From the NCBI RefSeq assembly GCF_019969685.1, contig NZ_JAHXYZ010000001.1, positions 1,922,001 through 1,986,000 of the forward strand: a DNA stretch of 64,000 bases, written 5' to 3'. How positions within the stretch are numbered: the stretch's first letter is position 1; the number at the start of each line of letters is the position of its first letter. This stretch comes from Microbacterium sp. EST19A (lineage in GTDB: Bacteria > Actinomycetota > Actinomycetes > Actinomycetales > Microbacteriaceae). Below, piece after piece: positions 61,442 through 64,000 of this stretch. The translations under genes and the position numbers were made by a program. Below the pieces are notes generated by a model, which saw only the letters and a program-made list of their open reading frames with translations, had not been told where the DNA came from and made no database searches.

Positions 61442-63634
61442 ATGCCCAAGAACAAGAAGCCTCGGGGCGGACGCCCCGCCGCCAACTTCGAGCCGCGCTA
61501 CGGCGCCAAGAAGACCTCTTTCCACGACCGCCACACCGGTGGCGCCGCCCGTGACGGCGCGCGCCCCGAGCGCGGCGGACGAGCGGATGCCGGCGAGCGT
61601 CGCAGTGCCCCCGCCGCAGGCGGATACGACCGTCGCCCGGGCAGCCGCAGCGCCGGCCACCGCGGCTACCGTCCGGCCGAGGCGGAGACCGGTGCCCCGA
61701 AGCAGCGCTGGAACGCGCAGGAGCGCGCGGGCCGCGACGAAGCCCGCGGCATCCGCAGCCGTGCCGAATCCGGACGCCGTGAGGCTCCGCACCACCGGGG
61801 CGACGAGCGTCGACCCACCGGTCCCGGCACCTACCGCGATGAGCGCGGCGGCCAGCGGTTCGACCGTGACGACCGTCCGCGCCGCGACGACCGGGCAACC
61901 GGTACGCAGCGTCAGGGCTTCCGCGACAACGACCACCGCGATGGCGGACGACCGGTGCGCGACGACCGTCGGGGCCAGCGTCCCACCGGCCCCGGCAGCT
62001 ACCGCGACGAGCGGGGCGGCCAGCGGTTCGACCGTGACGAGCGCCCGCGCCGTGACGACGAGCGTCCGGCCCGTTCGTTCGACGCCGACCGCGCGCGTCG
62101 TGCGTTCGATCGCGACCGCACCCAGCGTTCGTTCGACCGCGACGAGCGTCCGCGCAACGATCGTTCGAGTGAGCGTCCCCGCTACGACCGCGATGCCCGT
62201 CCGAGCCGCGATGACCGCGGTGGCGACCGGGCTCGTCCCTCGACCGGTGGCGCGTACCGCACCGAGCGTGTGCGCCCGCTGACCTCGGACACCCGTGGGC
62301 GGCCGGCGCGCAACGAGCGTCCCAGCCGCAACGACTGGAATGCGACGAGCCGTCCCGAGTCGACCGGCGCGAAGTTCGCACCGGGCGAAGACGTCGTGCA
62401 CGAGCGCCTCGAGGCGAAGTCCGTCGCCGCCGTCGAGGTCGATGGCGTGACCTTCGGCGACCTCGGTCTCGGCTCGAACATCGTCGAGACCCTGGCCGGA
62501 CTCGGCGCGGCTTCGCCGTTCGCGATCCAGGCAGCCAGCATCCCGGCTGTGCTCGAGGGCCGCGACGTCCTCGCCCGCGGCCGCACCGGCTCCGGCAAGA
62601 CCATCGCCTTCGGCGCGCCGCTCGTCGAGCGCGTGCTGCAGTCGCAGGCCGGCAAGCGTCGCGAGTTCGGACGGTCGCCGCGTGCGATCATCCTCGCCCC
62701 GACGCGCGAGCTCGCGCTGCAGATCGACCGCACGATCCAGCCGATCGCCCGCAGCGTGGGCCTGTTCACGACGCAGATCTACGGTGGCGTGCCGCAGGGC
62801 CGTCAGGTCGGTGCGCTCAAGAAGGGCGTCGACATCGTCATCGGCACGCCCGGTCGTGTCGAGGACCTCATCAACCAGGGCAAGCTCGACCTCTCGGACT
62901 GCCGCATCGCGGTGCTCGATGAGGCCGACCACATGTGCGAGCTCGGCTTCGTCGAGCCCGTGCAGCGCATCCTGCGTCATACGGCCGACGGCAGCCAGAA
63001 GCTCCTGTTCTCGGCGACGCTCGACCGCGAGGTCGCCGCTCTCGTCGACGAGTTCCTGATCGACCCGGCCGTCTTCGAGGTCGCCGGTGAAGACCAGGGC
63101 TCCAGCCAGATCGAGCACCGCGTGCTCGTGATCGAGCACCGCGACAAGGCCGACATCCTCACGTCGCTCGTCGACCGTGCAGGCAAGACGCTCGTCTTCG
63201 CGCGTACCCGTGCCTACGCCGACATGCTCGCCGAGCAGTTCGACGATGCCGGCATCCCGGCGGTCTCGCTGCACGGCGACCTGAACCAGGCCAAGCGCAC
63301 GCGCAACCTGGAGCGCCTGACCTCGGGTCGCGTGAACGTGCTCGTCGCGACGGATGTCGCTGCCCGCGGCATCCACGTCGACGACATCGACCTGGTCGTC
63401 CAGGCCGACGCCCCCGACGAGTACAAGACGTACCTGCACCGCTCCGGCCGCACCGGTCGCGCGGGTCGCTCGGGTCGCGTCGTCACGCTCATCACGCGTC
63501 AGCGCCAGCGTCGCATGACCGAGCTGCTCGACCGGGCCGAGATCGACGCCCCGTTCGAGAACGCGCGTCTCGACGACGACATCATCGAGGAGATCGCGGG
63601 TCGCGTGCCGACCGCGGCCGCCCTCACGAGCTGA
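61442..63634 (+). CDS. DEAD-box RNA helicase with long Arg/Asp/Gly-rich N-terminus
   Basis: The 730-residue ATP-dependent RNA helicase probably serves RNA decay, ribosome assembly or cold adaptation. Residues 1-~325 are disordered, with Arg, Gly and Asp, including two near copies of RPTGPGxYRDERGGQRFDRD. The core starts near 336: FGDLGLGSNIVETLAGLGAASPFAIQAASIP (Q motif), ARGRTGSGKT (I), PTRELALQ, VLDEADHM (II), LFSATLD (III) and HRSGRTGRAGRSG (VI). Almost nothing follows the helicase core, so the tail is at the N-terminus, opposite to most bacterial homologues. GAAGGA lies about 11 bases before the ATG. Confidence 0.95.
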   Translation: MPKNKKPRGGRPAANFEPRYGAKKTSFHDRHTGGAARDGARPERGGRADAGERRSAPAAGGYDRRPGSRSAGHRGYRPAEAETGAPKQRWNAQERAGRDEARGIRSRAESGRREAPHHRGDERRPTGPGTYRDERGGQRFDRDDRPRRDDRATGTQRQGFRDNDHRDGGRPVRDDRRGQRPTGPGSYRDERGGQRFDRDERPRRDDERPARSFDADRARRAFDRDRTQRSFDRDERPRNDRSSERPRYDRDARPSRDDRGGDRARPSTGGAYRTERVRPLTSDTRGRPARNERPSRNDWNATSRPESTGAKFAPGEDVVHERLEAKSVAAVEVDGVTFGDLGLGSNIVETLAGLGAASPFAIQAASIPAVLEGRDVLARGRTGSGKTIAFGAPLVERVLQSQAGKRREFGRSPRAIILAPTRELALQIDRTIQPIARSVGLFTTQIYGGVPQGRQVGALKKGVDIVIGTPGRVEDLINQGKLDLSDCRIAVLDEADHMCELGFVEPVQRILRHTADGSQKLLFSATLDREVAALVDEFLIDPAVFEVAGEDQGSSQIEHRVLVIEHRDKADILTSLVDRAGKTLVFARTRAYADMLAEQFDDAGIPAVSLHGDLNQAKRTRNLERLTSGRVNVLVATDVAARGIHVDDIDLVVQADAPDEYKTYLHRSGRTGRAGRSGRVVTLITRQRQRRMTELLDRAEIDAPFENARLDDDIIEEIAGRVPTAAALTS

Positions 63635-63643
63635 GTCGCACCT

Positions 63644-63685
63644 CGAGAGGCCCCGTCACTGCTTCGGCGGAGGCAGGGCCTCTCG
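63644..63685. terminator. Terminator after the helicase gene
   Basis: CGAGAGGCCC (63644-63653) and GGGCCTCTCG (63676-63685) are perfect 10-base arms. A smaller stem, TGCTTC/GAGGCA (63660-63675), fills the loop. It begins 9 bases after the helicase stop and lies before a convergent gene. The rest of the gap to 63784 shows nothing I can name. Confidence 0.85.
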
Positions 63686-63784
63686 CTTGTGCTCTCACTC
63701 ATCGGGCTGAGAACACCGCGTCCGGCTGAGACTCAGGGTCGAGGGTCCCTCCCGACGGAGAGATCTCCGCCGAAGGGCGAGGTG

Positions 63785-64000
63785 CTACCCGAGCTCGTGC
63801 TCGTGGATGCTCGAGGTGAGACTCGTGCCGTTGAGGTCGAGGTAGAGCACCTGCTCGGTGACGGTCAGCGTGAGGGTGTTCCGGCGCTCGATCAGCGCGG
63901 CGGCCGCGTCGATGAAGCCGGGGTCGAAGCTGTACACGCGGATCGCGTCGGACCGGTGGATCTTCTTGCCCGCCCACGGCGCCATGACCTTCGCCGGGTC
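63785..64000 (-). CDS. C-terminal part of a protein running off the window
   Basis: On the minus strand the frame is open from base 64000 to the stop TAG at 63785-63787, giving at least 71 residues. The segment DAIRVYSFDPGFIDAAAALIERR is followed by beta-strand-like TLTLTVTEQVLYLDLNG. An ATG at 63983-63985 is in frame, but the frame stays open upstream, so the true start is probably outside the window. I recognise no family. Confidence 0.55.
   Translation of the reverse strand, partial: DPAKVMAPWAGKKIHRSDAIRVYSFDPGFIDAAAALIERRNTLTLTVTEQVLYLDLNGTSLTSSIHEHELG

Overview
The window is high-GC actinobacterial DNA. Its gene content and regulatory signals fit Microbacteriaceae, most likely a Microbacterium-like species; this is inferred from the GC-rich third codon positions, CebR, DtxR and mycobacterial-type LexA boxes, DUF3073, a DUF222-HNH protein and HtaA/HmuTUV heme genes. 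No rRNA, tRNA, transposase, integrase or CRISPR array was seen. It reads as ordinary chromosome with several accessory islands.

Layout. 0-1.8 kb: the end of an unrecognised gene, then purQ, purS and apt. 1.9-7.9 kb: a complete cello-oligosaccharide regulon (cebE, cebF, cebG, bglC, cebR) with two exact CebR operators over the cebE promoter. 8-9.9 kb: two envelope proteins of unknown role, one DUF1266-like. 10-14.4 kb: TetR regulator, 5-oxoprolinase genes pxpA and fused pxpBC, and a nucleobase permease. 14.5-25.6 kb: purC, a PadR/drug exporter pair, a DUF4160/DUF2442 pair, a two-gene amino-acid ABC importer, an HxlR/MFS pair, purD, a CoA-type Nudix enzyme, an SCP-like protein and an LRV-like protein. 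25.6-33 kb: heme uptake, with hmuTUV divergent from a 1403-residue HtaA-type protein and iron boxes between them. 33-38.4 kb: small genes, purM, purF and an MFS carrier. 38.5-40 kb: a DUF222-HNH nuclease behind an SOS box. 40-42.4 kb: ECF sigma, anti-sigma and a lipoprotein, with matching ECF-type promoters ahead of sigma and lipoprotein. 42.4-48.3 kb: MOSC protein, DUF3073, universal stress protein, PadR/DUF4097 pair and glycogen phosphorylase.

48.3-52.6 kb is the most unusual part. A small membrane peptide with a Trp-rich, Cys-containing tail is followed by a hairpin, ABC ATPase, ABC membrane subunit, small membrane protein and HELGH metalloprotease-like membrane protein. A TipA-like MerR regulator is divergent; it has an internal ribosome site that would make the drug-binding domain alone. 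This looks like an uncharacterised membrane-peptide maturation, export or immunity system.

52.7-64 kb: nitroreductase-like protein, FAD/Rieske oxidoreductase, paired fluoride channels, TetR/RND efflux pair, aldose epimerase, a DEAD-box helicase with a long structured leader, and one partial gene.

Many transcripts look leaderless: a TANNNT-like -10 lies 6-7 bases before ATG or GTG, as at apt, purD, purM, glgP and hmuT. Genes inside operons usually overlap by 4 bases. Five purine steps (purQ, purS, purC, purD, purM/purF) are scattered through the first 37 kb rather than forming one operon.
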